In this document: positions 27,430 through 36,165 of the stretch, in pieces | How positions within the stretch are numbered: position 1 is the stretch's first letter | Layout: each line of letters begins with the position of its first letter | NCBI RefSeq assembly: GCF_900114115.1 | Contig: NZ_FORX01000001.1 | Location: 62,001-126,000 of the forward strand | DNA: 64,000 nucleotides | Reading direction: 5' to 3' | DNA from: Desulfomicrobium apsheronum | Lineage (GTDB): Bacteria; Desulfobacterota; Desulfovibrionia; Desulfovibrionales; Desulfomicrobiaceae | Made by a program: the position numbers and the translations under genes | Notes under the pieces: generated by a model | The model's input: the letters and a program-made list of their open reading frames with translations, nothing else | Told to the model about the DNA's origin: nothing | Database searches by the model: none

Positions 27430-28479
27430 ATGATGAAGCGCGTCGGTCTGGTCGGGGTTACCGGCTACACGGGAATGGAGTTGACCCGCATCCTGCTTGG
27501 CCATCCCAGCCTGCGTCTGACCAAGGTCACGTCGCGCAAGGAGGCCGGACAGCCCCTGCAAAGGATTTATCCCTTCCTGCAGGGCACAAAGCTTGGCGAT
27601 CTTGAGATAACAACTCCGGACTGCACGGTGCTGGCGGCTGATTGCGACCTCGTCTTTCTGGCCGTTCCTCACTGCACGGCCATGGAAATGGCCGCCGAGC
27701 TGCGCGGGCTTGGAACCAGAGTCGTGGACTTGAGCGCGGATTTTCGTCTGCGCGACCACGAGGTCTACGAGAGCTGGTATCAGGTGCCGCACACCCAGTC
27801 CGCCCTGCTGGCCGAGGCCGTTTACGGACTGCCCGAGCTCTACGCCGAACGCATCGCCGGAGCCGGGTTGGTGGCCAATCCCGGCTGTTATCCGACATCC
27901 GCCATCCTGGCCCTGTATCCGGCGCTGGCCGCCGGACTCATCTCGCCCGAGGACCTGGTCATCGATTCCAAGTCCGGAACCACCGGGGCCGGGCGCAAGG
28001 CCGGGGTCGGCACTCTCTTCTGCGAGGTCTCGGACACGTTTCGGGCCTACAACCTGACCAAGCACCGTCACACCCCCGAAATCGAGCAGGAGCTGGGCGT
28101 GGCCGCAGGGCGGGAAATACGTCTCTCCTTCAACACGCACCTTCTGCCCATCAATCGCGGCATCCTGACCACCGCCTACGCCAAGCTTTCCCCCGGCGCG
28201 GATTTGGAAAAAATCCGGGCCTGCTACCAGGAGTTTTATGCGGGCAAACGCTGGGTGCGTCTTCTGCCCCAGGGCACCCTGCCTGAAACCAGATGGGTGC
28301 GCGGCACCAATTTCTGCGACCTCGGGCTGGTCACGGACCCGCGTACGGACAGGCTCATCGTGGTCTCGGCCATAGACAACCTTTGTCGCGGCGCCTCGGG
28401 CCAGGCCGTTGCCAATGCCAACCTCATGCTGGGCCTGGAAGAGGGTGCAGGCCTTCCTTTTGCGCCACTCATGCCTTAG
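27430..28479 (+). CDS. argC: N-acetyl-gamma-glutamyl-phosphate reductase
   Basis: The 349-residue enzyme reduces N-acetylglutamyl-phosphate to the semialdehyde with NADPH in arginine synthesis. The dinucleotide-binding loop GVTGYTGMEL is at residues 9-18 and the catalytic C153 in NPGCYPTS. STDFR-like LSADFRLRD and HRHTPEIEQEL are also family motifs. Two adjacent ATG codons (27430 and 27433) are possible starts. No other arg gene is nearby, as is common for dispersed arginine genes. The EAL-HDOD gene follows after 9 bases. Confidence 0.95.
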   Translation: MMKRVGLVGVTGYTGMELTRILLGHPSLRLTKVTSRKEAGQPLQRIYPFLQGTKLGDLEITTPDCTVLAADCDLVFLAVPHCTAMEMAAELRGLGTRVVDLSADFRLRDHEVYESWYQVPHTQSALLAEAVYGLPELYAERIAGAGLVANPGCYPTSAILALYPALAAGLISPEDLVIDSKSGTTGAGRKAGVGTLFCEVSDTFRAYNLTKHRHTPEIEQELGVAAGREIRLSFNTHLLPINRGILTTAYAKLSPGADLEKIRACYQEFYAGKRWVRLLPQGTLPETRWVRGTNFCDLGLVTDPRTDRLIVVSAIDNLCRGASGQAVANANLMLGLEEGAGLPFAPLMP

Positions 28480-28488
28480 AGGCTTTTA

Positions 28489-29736
28489 ATGCCAGAACAA
28501 ATGCCTGAACAGTTTTATGACAAGATCTTTGTTGCCAGGCAGCCCATTTTCACTGCCGAAATGAAGATTTGGGGCTATGAGCTGCTTTTCAGGCATGGGG
28601 ATACCCAGTCCGCCGTGTTCACGGACGGCGACCAGGCCACGACTCAGGTCATCGCAGACGGCTTCGCCCTGGGAGTCCGGGGCATGGAGAACAGGATCAA
28701 GGCGCTGATCAACTTTCCGCGCAATGTCCTTCTTGGCCATGCGCCCTATGTGCTTCCTTCCGAGCGTTGCGTGGTGGAAATCCTGGAGACGGTTCTGCCC
28801 GAGGATGATGTCATGGAGGCGTGCCGGGAGCTGAAGGCAAACGGCTACACCCTGGCTCTGGATGATTTCGTGGGAGATCCCGGTTTTGAGCCGCTGTGCG
28901 AGATCGCGGACATCATAAAGGTCGATATCCTGGGCAAGACACCGAGCGAGGTCAGGGCCATCGTCAACGGCCTCAAAGGGTACAAGGTCCGGCTCCTGGC
29001 CGAGAAGGTCGAGAACATCAACATGTTCAACGTCTGCCAGCGCCTCGGCTTCGAATATTTTCAGGGGTATTTCTTCAGCAAGCCCGAGATCGTCCCCGGA
29101 CGGAAGCTCTCCGCCAGCCAGAGCACCAAGATCAAGCTTTTGAAGGAACTCAACGAATCCGAGGCGGAGCTGTCCCGATTGGTGGAAATCATTCAGACGG
29201 ACCTGTCCATTTCCTATCGCCTGCTCAAATACATCAATTCCGCCCGCTTCAGCCTGCGCGGCAAGATCGAATCCATCCAGCGCGCCGTGAACATGCTCGG
29301 TCGTCAGAACCTGCGCCAGTGGCTCCAGGTGGTCATTTTGTCCGATATCAATTCCACGGACAAGGGCCAGGAACTGGTCCGAATATCCGTGCTGCGTGGA
29401 CGCTTCCTCCAGCTTCTGGCCGCATCCGGCACCGCTCCGTTTTCCTCGGACAGCATGTTCGTGATGGGCTTTTTTTCCGTGCTCGACGCCATCCTCGATC
29501 AGCAAATGGAGCAGGTCCTCGACGAAATTTCCCTTGACCCGGACATCAAGGCCACTCTGGTCGACCCTCAAAGCGAGCACGCCGTCTGGGTCGGGTTCTT
29601 GAACGAGCTTGACCGTGGCAGTTGGGCCGGACTTGAGGACAAGGCGAGGCAGATGGGCATTCCCATGGAGCTGGTCGACAACGCCGCCATCGAGGCCGCG
29701 ATATGGACCGATGAAGTCATGGGAGATGCGTCCTAG
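28489..29736 (+). CDS. EAL-HDOD (YuxH-type) signalling protein, copy 1
   Basis: The 415-residue protein joins an EAL-like domain (about 10-205) to an HDOD domain (about 210-405). The EAL signature is ELL in YELLFRHG, and other catalytic-type positions persist: NFP, EILE, LALDDF, KVD, EKVE and YFQGYFF. The domain is shorter than active phosphodiesterases, so it may only bind or sense c-di-GMP. The HDOD part (LVEIIQTDLSISYRLLKYINSA) lacks catalytic His-Asp residues. Such proteins tend to act as signalling scaffolds. A near-identical paralogue follows, so this is a tandem duplication. Confidence 0.87.
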   Translation: MPEQMPEQFYDKIFVARQPIFTAEMKIWGYELLFRHGDTQSAVFTDGDQATTQVIADGFALGVRGMENRIKALINFPRNVLLGHAPYVLPSERCVVEILETVLPEDDVMEACRELKANGYTLALDDFVGDPGFEPLCEIADIIKVDILGKTPSEVRAIVNGLKGYKVRLLAEKVENINMFNVCQRLGFEYFQGYFFSKPEIVPGRKLSASQSTKIKLLKELNESEAELSRLVEIIQTDLSISYRLLKYINSARFSLRGKIESIQRAVNMLGRQNLRQWLQVVILSDINSTDKGQELVRISVLRGRFLQLLAASGTAPFSSDSMFVMGFFSVLDAILDQQMEQVLDEISLDPDIKATLVDPQSEHAVWVGFLNELDRGSWAGLEDKARQMGIPMELVDNAAIEAAIWTDEVMGDAS

Positions 29737-29742
29737 GGTGGG

Positions 29743-29780
29743 CCCCAGATACTCGCGTTTTGATTCTGGGGAGCCTTTTT
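29743..29780 (+). terminator. Possible terminator between the two EAL-HDOD genes
   Basis: CCCCAGA (29743-29749) and TCTGGGG (29765-29771) pair around a 15-nt loop, with TTTTT at 29776-29780. The T run is four bases off the stem, so termination would be partial. Confidence 0.45.
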
Positions 29781-29844
29781 CACTGTTTCAAGGTCTGTAA
29801 TTTGCGAAGGGACGCGCGATGCGCTCCTCAAAAAGGACCCGGTG

Positions 29845-31086
29845 ATGGAAGAGACGTATCCTGAGCAGCTTTACGACAAGTTTTTTGTCGCCCGGCAGCC
29901 CATATTCACGGCACGGATGCAGATCTGGGGCTATGAGCTTCTTTTCCGTCACGGCGAAAACATCCAGGAGGCCGTGTTCGCCGACGGGGATCAGGCCACG
30001 ACGCAGATCATCGCCGACGGCTACAACCTCGCGGTACAGGGGTTGCGTCAGGGAGCCAGGGCGCTGGTCAATTTTCCTCGCAGCGTGCTCCTCGGCGAGG
30101 CTCCCTATGTCCTGCCCGCCGATCAGTGCGTGGTGGAGATCCTTGAGACCGTCCTGCCGGAAGCCGAAGTCATCTGCGCCTGCCGGGAGCTCAAGAGGCG
30201 CGGCTACATGCTGGCCCTGGACGATTTCGAAGGCGGACCGGGCCTTGAACCCCTGTGCGAGATCGTCGACATCATCAAGGTCGACGTCCTCGGCAAGACT
30301 CCGGCGCAGGTCGAGGCCATCGCCAAGGGGGTCAAAAAGTTCGATGCGCTGCTGCTGGCCGAGAAAGTGGAGAATCACGACGTCTTCAAGGTGTGCAGGA
30401 AGCTGGGCTTTACGTATTTTCAAGGCTTTTTCTTCAATCGTCCCGAGCTTATACCCGGTCGAAAACTTTCCGCCTCGCAAATCAACAAGGTCAAACTGTT
30501 AAAGGAATTGAGCGCCCCGGACGTGGATACTTCCCGTCTGGTGGAAATCATCCAGACGGACCTTTCCATTTCCTACAGGCTGCTCAGATATATAAATTCC
30601 GCATTCTTCGGCCTGCAGGTCAAGATCACCTCCATCCCGCGCGCGGTCACCATGCTCGGATCCCGGAATCTGCGACAGTGGCTTCAGGTAGTCGTCCTGT
30701 CCGATGTCGGCACCGAGGACAAGGCTCACGAGCTGGTCCGTATTTCCGTGCAACGGGCGCGTTTTCTGCATCTTTTGGCAATGAGCCGTCCTACGGTGTT
30801 CGACCGGGACGGCATGTTTTTTCTGGGCTTTTTTTCCCTGCTCGACGCCATTCTGGATCAGTCCATGGACCTGGTGCTGGAGGAGATCCCCCTGGATCCC
30901 GCCATCAAGCGGGCGCTGACCGATCCGGATGACACCAACGCGGTCTGGATAGCGCTGCTTGACGAAATAGACCGCTGCAACTGGAAGCGCCTGAACAGGA
31001 AGGCCGAGCAGCTCGGGGTGCCCATCACTCTCGTCAACAGGCTCTCCGCCGAAGCCTCGATCTGGGCGGTCTGGGTCACGAGTTGA
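29845..31086 (+). CDS. EAL-HDOD (YuxH-type) signalling protein, copy 2
   Basis: The 413-residue paralogue of the preceding gene has the same domain order and very similar motifs (FVARQPIFTARMQIWGYELLFRHG, LALDDFEGGPGLEPLCEIVDIIKVD, IIQTDLSISYRLLRYINSAF). Divergence is greatest in the first 15 residues, in the HDOD loops and at the C terminus. The ATG at 29845 with AAAGGA upstream is preferred to a GTG three bases before. About 100 bases separate the copies, including a hairpin, so each copy may have its own expression level. Confidence 0.87.
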   Translation: MEETYPEQLYDKFFVARQPIFTARMQIWGYELLFRHGENIQEAVFADGDQATTQIIADGYNLAVQGLRQGARALVNFPRSVLLGEAPYVLPADQCVVEILETVLPEAEVICACRELKRRGYMLALDDFEGGPGLEPLCEIVDIIKVDVLGKTPAQVEAIAKGVKKFDALLLAEKVENHDVFKVCRKLGFTYFQGFFFNRPELIPGRKLSASQINKVKLLKELSAPDVDTSRLVEIIQTDLSISYRLLRYINSAFFGLQVKITSIPRAVTMLGSRNLRQWLQVVVLSDVGTEDKAHELVRISVQRARFLHLLAMSRPTVFDRDGMFFLGFFSLLDAILDQSMDLVLEEIPLDPAIKRALTDPDDTNAVWIALLDEIDRCNWKRLNRKAEQLGVPITLVNRLSAEASIWAVWVTS

Positions 31087-31184
31087 GCGGTGCAACCCTG
31101 CTTGACGGAGCGATGTGATGGCGTGTCAACGAATCGTAACAACTTTACATTATTCCAAACATAATCAGCTTCCAAGGTGTTCGC

Positions 31185-31967
31185 ATGGTTGAGCTTTTTT
31201 CGTATCCCGCGTTTTTTTACACCATGGCCCTCATTCTGGGCCTATGCCTGGGCAGTTTCTACAACGTCTGCGTGCACCGCTATCTGGTGGGCAAGTCCGT
31301 GATCAGCCCCGGCTCGCATTGTCCGGCCTGCGGTCACGTGCTGTCCTGGTGGGAAAACATCCCGGTCCTGTCCTATCTTCTGCTTGGAGCCAAATGCCGC
31401 TCCTGCAAGGGGAAGATCCACTGGCGCTATCCGGCCGTGGAGCTGCTCTCCGGAGTCCTGGCACTGCTCTTTGCGGTCAAATTCGGCCCGACGGCGCAGT
31501 GGTTGACCTATATGGTATTTCTGGGGATTTTTCTGGTGGCTTCCTTCATCGATCTGGACTCCTTCATCCTGCCCGACGTCCTGACCTATCCGGCGGCCGT
31601 CCTGGCCTTGTCCACCCCGCTCTTTCTGCCCGTCGATTGGCTTGAAACCCTGCTTGGCGGTTTTTTCGGCGCTGGAATATTTCTTCTCTTGCAGCAGGCC
31701 TATCTGCGTCTGCGCGGGATCGATGCCCTGGGCACCGGCGACATAAAACTCATGCTCAGCCTTGGTGCGCTGGTCGGGCTGTCCCTGCTGCCGCTCATGA
31801 TCCTCCTCTCCGCCCTGTGCGCCCTCATGGTCGCCGTGATCTACCTGCGCCGTCCCGAAGGGCAGGGCCTGCGCACGGCCGTCCCCTTCGGCCCGTTTCT
31901 CTGTCTCGGGGCGGTGCTGACCCTGCTCTGGGGAGAAGAGCTGCTTCTGATGATCATGAACCTTTGA
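31185..31967 (+). CDS. Prepilin peptidase (PilD/GspO type)
   Basis: The 260-residue polytopic membrane protease cleaves leaders of type IV prepilins and type II secretion pseudopilins. The cytoplasmic zinc loop has CPAC...CRSC (about residues 46-71), and the two catalytic aspartates lie in FIDLDSFILPD and GTGDIKLM. GxGD is the hallmark of this aspartyl protease family. N-methylation capacity is expected with the zinc loop but not proven. No pil or gsp operon is adjacent, although a degraded pilin gene lies at 60.9 kb. Confidence 0.92.
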   Translation: MVELFSYPAFFYTMALILGLCLGSFYNVCVHRYLVGKSVISPGSHCPACGHVLSWWENIPVLSYLLLGAKCRSCKGKIHWRYPAVELLSGVLALLFAVKFGPTAQWLTYMVFLGIFLVASFIDLDSFILPDVLTYPAAVLALSTPLFLPVDWLETLLGGFFGAGIFLLLQQAYLRLRGIDALGTGDIKLMLSLGALVGLSLLPLMILLSALCALMVAVIYLRRPEGQGLRTAVPFGPFLCLGAVLTLLWGEELLLMIMNL

Positions 31968-32070
31968 AGCGGGCTACACGTCCGGGGCGCGCAAGGGGAT
32001 AGTCCGGCATGGCCGGGTCGTGGAGGAGCGTACGCCGCCATAATGAATCTTGGGTTGTTTTACGGTCAGG

Positions 32071-32886
32071 TCAGGGCAGGAAGGCCTTGGCGATGAGATA
32101 GAGGTCGTTGAAGGGCGTCCCGGACTTGATGGCGGACATCATCTGCATGGACAGGTCCATCTTCCTTTCCGTGGCTTCGAGGATTTCCTTTTTGACCAGA
32201 TTGAGGCGGAATTTGACGAAGTCGTAGTCGAATCCGTCATGGATGAGCATCAGGCCGTCCTTGAAATATCTGGAGGAGATGTATTCCTGAAACCCAAGAA
32301 GATGCTCCACCCCGTTTCTTCTGGCCAGCATGCAATAGAAGATGAGGTTTATGATGAGCGCCTCGATTTTTAGCTTGTGGTCGATATTGAGAAACTTGGT
32401 CTTGTTCAGCTCGGCGTTGTCCAGATTCCTGAGCATGAGCTGTGCGACCTCGAAGACCTGTTTCTCGAAAATGGGCGCGATGTGGAACTTGGACAAAAAG
32501 CGGACCATCACTTTTTGCGGGTTCTCCTTGGACACGATGCCCAAGAGGCCAATGGCCATGAGTACGTATTTGCGATGCAGTTCGCCCAGGATGTTTTTCT
32601 TTCTGACCTGAGCCAGCTCTTCGCAGCGGGTGGGCGAAAACGAGGAGGCGGCCAGTTCCAGGAGAAACCTGACGTGGGGTTCGCGGGTGTGCTTTGCCTC
32701 CTCAAGCAGGAATTCGTCGCCCCTTTTCTTGGAGTCCATGGTTTTTTTAACGGACAGCCAAAAAGCGGCCACTCCCTCCAGCGGCATCTCCATGAGGTCG
32801 AATTCCTTGGGAGCCGTCAGCGACTTGGCACTGGCCCCGAGCAGGAGCTCGGCGACCTGTTCATTGATGTTGCCCGCGCCGTTCAT
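32071..32886 (-). CDS. Unknown helical protein in an operon with CheX
   Basis: I do not recognise this 271-residue protein. It has no signal peptide or membrane span and appears almost entirely alpha-helical, with Lys/Arg-rich and hydrophobic heptads (RKKNILGELHRKYVLMAI, LNLVKKEILEATERKMDLS). There are few cysteines and no catalytic motif that I can name. It begins 4 bases after the CheX-like gene, so the two are translated from one message and probably act in the same chemotaxis or signalling step. It could be a protein-interaction scaffold. Downstream lies the convergent prepilin peptidase gene. Confidence 0.7.
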   Translation of the reverse strand: MNGAGNINEQVAELLLGASAKSLTAPKEFDLMEMPLEGVAAFWLSVKKTMDSKKRGDEFLLEEAKHTREPHVRFLLELAASSFSPTRCEELAQVRKKNILGELHRKYVLMAIGLLGIVSKENPQKVMVRFLSKFHIAPIFEKQVFEVAQLMLRNLDNAELNKTKFLNIDHKLKIEALIINLIFYCMLARRNGVEHLLGFQEYISSRYFKDGLMLIHDGFDYDFVKFRLNLVKKEILEATERKMDLSMQMMSAIKSGTPFNDLYLIAKAFLP

Positions 32887-32890
32887 GGGC

Positions 32891-33349
32891 CTATTCGAAG
32901 CAGAATTCCAGGGTGAAGGTCCCGGCTTCGCAGGAGAAGGGGATGGCGATGGCCAGGGCCGAGCTCATGTGCGCGATGGTGTGGTTGTCGCCCATGATGA
33001 CCGAAGGGGTGGAGCCTTGCAGCTTGAGGCCCATGTCCACCAGCCCGACGCGGGCCTGGCCGGAGATCATGTTCGTGATCTCGCCCATGGCGTCCTGCAC
33101 GTCCTGCAGGATGTCCTCGATGGCGTCGCCGAGCATCTGCTTGACGATGTGCACGGCGGTCTTGCGGTCAAAGGAAATGGAGAAGGTGCCCTGCTTGTCT
33201 CCGGTGATGCCGATCACGGCAGAAACGTCGCCCCGGGCCATTTTGTCCTTTTTGACGTAAGGCGTGCCGGCCACGACTTCAAGGGCGGCCATGGCGGCGA
33301 GAACATCTTTTGTTGCTTTTATGAAGGGTTTGGCCAGCGAAGGGTCCAT
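32891..33349 (-). CDS. CheX-like chemotaxis phosphatase
   Basis: The 152-residue protein resembles CheC/CheX phosphatases that remove phosphate from CheY-P. The diagnostic ExxN catalytic pair occurs in DAMGEITNMISGQAR (about residues 89-103). The single motif copy and the C-terminal beta-rich segment FSCEAGTFTLEFCFE fit CheX rather than CheC, which carries two copies. AAGGAG stands 6 bases before the ATG. No che operon lies in the window, so it may serve a distant CheY or a non-motility receiver. Confidence 0.85.
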   Translation of the reverse strand: MDPSLAKPFIKATKDVLAAMAALEVVAGTPYVKKDKMARGDVSAVIGITGDKQGTFSISFDRKTAVHIVKQMLGDAIEDILQDVQDAMGEITNMISGQARVGLVDMGLKLQGSTPSVIMGDNHTIAHMSSALAIAIPFSCEAGTFTLEFCFE

Positions 33350-33675
33350 GTGATTCTCCTTGGGGGGTGCGTGGATGGAAAAACTTCACACCGTGGAATT
33401 TCATAAAGAAAATTTGTGGGCGGGGTCAACCACAAGACGGGAGCAAGTCCTGGATTTTTTGGCGGGCAGAAGGGTTTCGATGTCCGCCAAACACTTCAGG
33501 CCGGGTGCTCTGCCTCGGTGCGTCTTGAGCGGGCATGATGGAGGCGCGACCTTTGTCTGCATTTGAATTTCACGCGTTATGACGAGATGCTTGCCAGTCG
33601 TTCCCAGGCTCTCTACATGGTGCTGATTCGACATTCTAAGGATTTTGTCCGGACAAGCGATGCACGGAGAAAAGC
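33350..33675 (+). other. Divergent intergenic region without a supported gene
   Basis: These 326 bases separate the minus-strand CheX gene from the plus-strand Hpt gene and must hold both promoters. Short open frames exist on both strands, but none has a convincing ribosome-binding site with protein-like composition. No strong hairpin or sigma54/sigma28-type element was seen. Confidence 0.5.
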
Positions 33676-33987
33676 ATGAAGCAGCGGGTCAAGGAACATT
33701 TATGCCGGGTCTACGGCTTGGGCATGGATGACATCGATGAACTTTACGGCCTTGGTTGCCAGACGGTGGCCGCGACGCTGAGCCGCCTTGAAACTGCCTT
33801 TTCCGGCGCGGGTGACGAGCAGGAGATCGCGGACGCGGGACATATGCTCAAAGGGGCCCTTTTCAACATGGGGCTTTTGGAACTCGGGGAAATGGCCCGG
33901 GCCTTGGAACTGGCCGGCAAGGACGGGTACATGGAAGAGGCGCGTGCCGTGTACGAGAGGCTCCGCCCTGCCTTGAAATTCTTCTGA
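33676..33987 (+). CDS. Stand-alone Hpt (histidine phosphotransfer) domain protein
   Basis: The 103-residue protein is a single four-helix Hpt domain. The phosphorylatable H56 lies in AGHMLKGALFNMG, matching the HxLKG core of phosphorelay proteins. No kinase or receiver domain is attached, so it would shuttle phosphate between a hybrid kinase and a response regulator encoded elsewhere. GGAGAAAAGC precedes the ATG. It is divergent from the CheX operon, which may be functionally related. Confidence 0.85.
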   Translation: MKQRVKEHLCRVYGLGMDDIDELYGLGCQTVAATLSRLETAFSGAGDEQEIADAGHMLKGALFNMGLLELGEMARALELAGKDGYMEEARAVYERLRPALKFF

Positions 33988-34069
33988 GGTCCCCATCGTT
34001 TTCGGCGCTCTTCCCTCCTGCGCCGGGCATCCCGAGGACGTGCCCATTCGCGTCCGCATGGCGGCTGCT

Positions 34070-34798
34070 CTAGTCGTGGTGATGATGCGGCTCGTCGCCC
34101 AGGGGGTGGGCATGCACATGCCGGTGCGGCAAGTGCGGCACGTCGGTCACGAGGCGGCCGTCCTTTATGGTCATGAATCGTGAGGTCGTTTGCGCCAGAA
34201 AGTCCCAGTCATGCGAAATGATGATGCGGGCCGTGGGCAGGGCGGCAAGGATCTCGATGATGCGTTCCCTGGTCTGCGGGTCCAGTCCGTTGGTGGGCTC
34301 GTCCAGCAGCAGCACCTTGGGCTGCATGGACAGGATCGTGGCCAGTGACACCAGCTTCTTTTCCCCTCCGGACAGGCGGTGGGTCAGGCGATTTTCGAAC
34401 CCATCCAGGCCCAGCTCCTTCAGGGTCGCAAGAGACCTCTCCCGTGCTTCGTCCACGGACATTCCCAGATTCAGCGGGCCAAAAGCCACGTCGTCGAGCA
34501 CTGTGGGGTTGAAGAGCTGGTCTTCGGCGTTCTGCAGGACCATGCCGACCTCGCGGCGCAGGGCCTGAAATTCCTTTTCACCACGCACCGCCCTGCCATG
34601 GAAAAGGACCTTGCCGCGTTGCGGAGCCATGAGGCCCATGACAATATGGAAAAGAGTGGTCTTGCCGCTGCCGTTGGTGCCGTAGAGCCCGATTTTCTGT
34701 CCGGGTTCAAAGGCGAAGTTCACGTCATGCAGCACCGCGTGGCCTGAAGGATAGGCAAAGGACACGTCCTGCAGGGCGAAAATGGGCGTTTCAGACAA
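34070..34798 (-). CDS. nikO: Nickel ECF transporter ATP-binding protein
   Basis: The 242-residue ABC ATPase has Walker A YGTNGSGKTT (K46), signature RLSGGEKKLVSLA and Walker B LLLDEPTNGLD. It powers the energy-coupling-factor transporter whose other subunits are encoded just upstream. The C terminus is a histidine-rich tail (HRHVHAHPLGDEPHHHH) that may bind Ni2+ or sense intracellular metal. It starts with TTG at 34798, with GGAG 9 bases before it, and overlaps nikQ by 8 bases. Nickel supply matters for [NiFe] hydrogenases in sulfate reducers. Cobalt is the alternative substrate. Confidence 0.9.
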   Translation of the reverse strand: MSETPIFALQDVSFAYPSGHAVLHDVNFAFEPGQKIGLYGTNGSGKTTLFHIVMGLMAPQRGKVLFHGRAVRGEKEFQALRREVGMVLQNAEDQLFNPTVLDDVAFGPLNLGMSVDEARERSLATLKELGLDGFENRLTHRLSGGEKKLVSLATILSMQPKVLLLDEPTNGLDPQTRERIIEILAALPTARIIISHDWDFLAQTTSRFMTIKDGRLVTDVPHLPHRHVHAHPLGDEPHHHHD

Positions 34799-35558
34799 GG
34801 CGTATCTCCGGAAAAAAGTCCATGAGCACGATGCCGACCGTGGCCGCCATCCACAAAAAGGCGAAGATCGCGTCCCTCGGGCGCGCCCTGAAGCGGACCA
34901 CGGAGACGAAACGTCCCTGGAATCCGCGCAGGACCATGGCCTGATAGACCCGGCTTGAGCGGTCGAAGCTGTTGACCAGGACCATGGCCAAAAGGTTCCC
35001 GATGGTGCGGTAGGTGTGCATGCCGGTGCGGGGAGTGAACCCGCGCAACCTGGCCGCCGTGACCAGCCGTTGCCATTCGTCGGCGATGACGTGCAGGTAG
35101 CGGTAAGTGAAAAGGAACAGGAATACCAGCTTGGACGGCACGCCGAGGCGGTCCAAGGCGTGCCCCATGGTCGGGGAGTCCATGGTCGTGACCAGGGCCA
35201 GGAATGTCAGCAGGATGGCGTTGGACTTGAGGGTGGCGAGCAGAACCAGCTCGGCGCCCTCTCGGCTTGCCGTCAGCGGGCCCAGGGTCGCCAAGGGCGT
35301 GCCGGGCATGGTCAGGGGCACGGTCAGCCACAGGAAAAGAATGAAGACGTTGACCAGGGCCACGCGTTTGCAAAGCATTTGAAGGGGCGGCGCGCTCAGG
35401 CTCAGGACCGCCACGGCCGGAATCAGCGCCGATCCGGCCGCTATTGGGTCTTTGAGCAGGGCCACGCAGATGGAGAAAAGGGCGGCCATGGCCAGGCGCA
35501 TCCTGGGGTCGAGGCCGTGCACCAGGGAGCGGCCCCGGGCAAAGGGTTCGTCAAACAC
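34791..35558 (-). CDS. nikQ: Nickel ECF transporter transmembrane protein (CbiQ family)
   Basis: The 255-residue T-component has about six hydrophobic segments and the characteristic cytoplasmic coupling-helix motifs near LVTAARLRGFTPRTG and RSSRVYQAMVLRGFQG, where the A-x-R-G boxes contact the ATPase. It starts with GTG and overlaps nikL by 8 bases (GTGTTTGA). The family cannot by itself separate nickel from cobalt transport; the NikK and NikL genes upstream favour nickel. Confidence 0.9.
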   Translation of the reverse strand: MFDEPFARGRSLVHGLDPRMRLAMAALFSICVALLKDPIAAGSALIPAVAVLSLSAPPLQMLCKRVALVNVFILFLWLTVPLTMPGTPLATLGPLTASREGAELVLLATLKSNAILLTFLALVTTMDSPTMGHALDRLGVPSKLVFLFLFTYRYLHVIADEWQRLVTAARLRGFTPRTGMHTYRTIGNLLAMVLVNSFDRSSRVYQAMVLRGFQGRFVSVVRFRARPRDAIFAFLWMAATVGIVLMDFFPEIRLV

Positions 35559-36165
35559 GCGGACGGCTCTTGAAATAGGCGGCTATGCCGACCAGGCCGA
35601 AAATCCAACCGATGCCACCGATAATTTCCTGCATTCCCGGCCCGGCCTGGCTTTGTTCGAGCAGGCTGCGCTTGATGGGGGCAAGCTTGGCGTCGAGGGC
35701 GGCACTCACCACTTCTTCCACGTCGGCCCGCGATAGCCCCTGTGCATTGGAGGCCGCGTCAGCCGGGCTCCCAGGGGCAACGGCAGCGGTCGCCTTCTCC
35801 CCGTTCGGCGCAGGAGTCTTGGGAGCCGAGGCTTTCATGAATTCCGCAGCTTCCACGATCCACTCGTTTTGATGCCCTTCTCCGGCCTGAAGCAGGATGC
35901 GCAGGTCGGCTCCTGTTTTTCGCGCCTGGTCCGGGACGGGGAAACGGAACAGGCCCTCTTCGTCTGTCCTTCCCTGCAGCAGCGTTTGACCGGTGACGGC
36001 GTCACGGACCTCGATGGTGCCGTGCCTGACTCGTTTGGATTTGCTGTAGCTGCACTCGGCGACAATCTCATTGCCATCCACGTAGGCGAAAATGTTGACC
36101 CGGTGCGCCAGGGCCGGGCCCGAAGTCAGCAAGGCGAAGACAAGGAGCAGGAAAAGGCTACGCAC
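35551..36165 (-). CDS. nikL: NikL-like accessory protein of the nickel transporter
   Basis: The 204-residue protein has a signal peptide (SLFLLLVFALLTSGPALA) followed at once by HRVNIFAYVDGN, so the mature protein starts with a metal-ligand-like His. A beta-sandwich domain carries a GTIEVRD...GLFRFPVP pattern (carboxypeptidase-regulatory-like). An Ala/Pro-rich linker precedes a C-terminal transmembrane segment (IIGGIGWIFGLVGIAAYF). This layout fits NikL, a membrane-anchored periplasmic partner of NikM. The GTG at 36165 is chosen because AAGGAGG lies 5 bases upstream; an ATG 27 bases earlier would put nonsense before the signal peptide. Confidence 0.78.
   Translation of the reverse strand: MRSLFLLLVFALLTSGPALAHRVNIFAYVDGNEIVAECSYSKSKRVRHGTIEVRDAVTGQTLLQGRTDEEGLFRFPVPDQARKTGADLRILLQAGEGHQNEWIVEAAEFMKASAPKTPAPNGEKATAAVAPGSPADAASNAQGLSRADVEEVVSAALDAKLAPIKRSLLEQSQAGPGMQEIIGGIGWIFGLVGIAAYFKSRPRV

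Noticed and set aside
33360..33566. Small gene between CheX and Hpt
   Set aside because: The frame begins with TTG, has no ribosome-binding site, and no recognisable composition; it may be chance.
33360..34070. Flagellar/sigma28 promoter near the CheX and Hpt genes
   Set aside because: No TAAA-N15-GCCGATAA-like element was found on either strand.
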